Below, one piece after another: positions 62,726 through 64,000 of a stretch of 64,000 nucleotides of DNA. The notes under the pieces are model-generated. The model was given only the letters and a program-made list of their open reading frames with translations, made no database searches and was not told the DNA's origin. Each line of letters opens with the position of its first letter. Position 1 is the stretch's first letter. The DNA is from MGBC163016 sp964518575 (lineage in GTDB: Bacteria; Actinomycetota; Coriobacteriia; Coriobacteriales; Eggerthellaceae). Position numbers and translations under genes: made by a program. The DNA is taken from the NCBI GenBank assembly GCA_964518575.1, contig CAZFGW010000001.1, forward strand, positions 248,001-312,000. Reading direction: 5' to 3'.

Positions 62726-64000
62726 GTGAGTGGACAAGGACCTATGACCGGGAGGGTCTTCGCCGGAAGATACCAAGTAGGTGAACGTATCGGTATTGGC
62801 GGAATGGCCGAGGTCTACAGCGCGCAAGACACTACCTTAGGGCGGCTCGTTGCTGTCAAGGTGATGCTTCCCCAATATGCGCAGGACGAAGAATTCGCAC
62901 GGCGTTTCCGCCAAGAGGCTGCAGCGGCGGCGAACCTCCAAAGCCCCTATATCGTGAATGTCTATGACTGGGGTCATGACGACGATACCTATTTCATTGT
63001 GATGGAATATGTCCGCGGCTCTGATCTCAAAACCGCTATCCAGCAGCGCGGCGCTATCAAACAGCGCAAGGTCGCTGAGATCGGCGCGCAGGTTTGCCAG
63101 GCGCTCTCCGTCGCTCATCAGCAGGACATCATTCATCGCGACATCAAGCCGCAAAACATCATGGTGCAGCCCGATGGCAACGTGAAGGTCATGGATTTCG
63201 GCATCGCGCGTGCGAAGAATTCCACCGCGCAGAAGACGGAAACGGTGCTGGGAACTGCTCACTACACGTCGCCCGAGCAAGCGCAGGGCAAAGAGCTCAC
63301 CGCAGCATCCGACATCTACTCGCTTGGCATCGTGCTCTACGAGGCAGTCACGGGAACGCTCCCGTTCGACGGTCCGGATGCTGTCAGCGTGGCGCTCATG
63401 CAGGTACAGAACTTCCCCGCCCCTCCGCATGAATTCAACCCCGACATCGATCCTGATCTCGAAGCCATCATCATGACCGCATTGGAGAAGGATCCGGGTA
63501 AACGATTCGCCACCGCTAATGATATGCGCCTCGCGCTCAACGATTATCTGACCGGTCGACCGATCATGGGCGCCCCGGGACTCGAGCGCGATGGGTTCAC
63601 CAGTGCGCAGACCGCCGTGATCGCACCGATCGGGGCAATTGCTGGCGGCGGCGCTGACGTTACGCAGGTTATGCCCGTCACGCCCGGTACCGCTGGCGGC
63701 GCGCATGCGCAAAACACTCCGCGGTCCTATCGATCGGGAAATGATAGTTCTAACACCTCTTCCAACAAGAAGAAAATCGGCATCATCGTTGGCGTGATCG
63801 CGGTTATCGCTCTGCTTGGCGTGCTCGTATTCAACTTGCTCGGCAATGCGGGTGAGAAGATTGACGTGCCCGATGTTGTCGGTGAGACATCCGAGGTCGC
63901 CCAGAAGACCATTGAGGACGCAGGTTTCAAGGTACAGATCAACAACGTTTACGACGATTCGAAAGAGCCGGGAACCGTAGTGGACCAAAACCCCAAGGGC
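62726..64000 (+). CDS. pknB: PknB-type Ser/Thr kinase with PASTA domains (3' end outside window)
   Basis: The frame opens with GTG at 62726, five bases after AAGGAG, and stays open for 425 codons to the window edge. Kinase motifs are intact: glycine loop GIGGMAEVYSA, K45 in VAVKVM, D139 in HRDIKPQN, D157 in MDFGIA and TAHYTSPEQA in the activation loop. A membrane helix at about 350-372 is followed by the first PASTA domain (VPDVVGETSEVAQKTIEDAGF). PASTA domains sense muropeptides or lipid II. The kinase sits with its phosphatase and FHA partners. Confidence 0.95.
   Translation, partial: MSGQGPMTGRVFAGRYQVGERIGIGGMAEVYSAQDTTLGRLVAVKVMLPQYAQDEEFARRFRQEAAAAANLQSPYIVNVYDWGHDDDTYFIVMEYVRGSDLKTAIQQRGAIKQRKVAEIGAQVCQALSVAHQQDIIHRDIKPQNIMVQPDGNVKVMDFGIARAKNSTAQKTETVLGTAHYTSPEQAQGKELTAASDIYSLGIVLYEAVTGTLPFDGPDAVSVALMQVQNFPAPPHEFNPDIDPDLEAIIMTALEKDPGKRFATANDMRLALNDYLTGRPIMGAPGLERDGFTSAQTAVIAPIGAIAGGGADVTQVMPVTPGTAGGAHAQNTPRSYRSGNDSSNTSSNKKKIGIIVGVIAVIALLGVLVFNLLGNAGEKIDVPDVVGETSEVAQKTIEDAGFKVQINNVYDDSKEPGTVVDQNPKG

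Noticed and set aside
62837..63988. 383-codon minus-strand frame at the right edge
   Set aside because: Antisense to pknB, whose kinase and PASTA motifs read in the plus strand up to the edge.

Overview
The window reads as chromosome of a Gram-positive, moderately GC-rich actinobacterium. My best guess is class Coriobacteriia, perhaps an Eggerthellaceae relative. The strongest clue is the actinobacterial cell-wall kinase cluster at the right edge (fhaA, fhaB, pstP, rodA/pbp, pknB). A MurT/GatD amidotransferase, a secretin-less Tad pilus locus, a type III glutamine synthetase and a menaquinone enzyme fusion fit with it. The taxonomy is inference; no rRNA or other marker is present.

Left to right. 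1-8.8 kb: a minus-strand Tad/Flp pilus operon (cpaB, tadZ, tadA, tadB, tadC, a Flp pilin, two TadE-type pseudopilins, a large TadG-like protein, and the start of one more gene at the edge). A tRNA-Val(TAC) and a repeat-filled gap follow. 10-18.5 kb: short-form phosphoglycerate dehydrogenase, DUF218 protein, leuS, engB, guaB-type IMP dehydrogenase and rubrerythrin. 18.6-28.6 kb: M18 aminopeptidase, a four-hairpin intergenic element, then an amino-acid/nitrogen block (ilvE, cimA, YerC-type regulator, NUDIX, flavin-binding protein, glutamine synthetase III, and a PurF homologue lacking its glutaminase cysteine). 29-34 kb: an MFS transporter fused to CBS domains behind a MenE-MenC fusion. 34-47 kb: a PspA/TPM-type envelope-stress pair, a C1 protease, an acyltransferase, a lipoprotein, a ClC transporter, a beta-helical surface protein and membrane proteins. 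47.8-53.7 kb: tRNA-Thr(CGT), an ArsB/NhaD-type transporter, a single-chain MurT-GatD, rlmH, exoA and an ACT protein. 53.7-56.5 kb: a promoter with 11-bp-period heptamer repeats, a candidate small RNA and a two-component system. 56.8-64 kb: fhaA, fhaB, pstP, a single-chain SEDS glycosyltransferase/transpeptidase, and pknB, which runs off the window.

Two themes stand out. First, enzyme pairs that are usually separate are joined here: MurT-GatD, RodA-PBP, MenE-MenC, MFS-CBS and VanZ-RDD. Second, at least eight intergenic gaps carry copies of one interspersed hairpin family (core GGACGAGATAAATCTCGTCC or GGGCGAGATGAATCTCGCCC). Its two stem types differ by paired changes that keep the stem, it often occurs as inverted doublets (REPIN-like), and one copy has cleanly lost its hairpin. 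A separate 28-bp inverted-repeat element occurs three times. The best candidates for something undescribed are the direct-repeat promoter plus structured RNA at 53.69-53.94 kb, the hairpin repeat family, the four-hairpin array at 20.37-20.50 kb, and the two peptidoglycan fusions.
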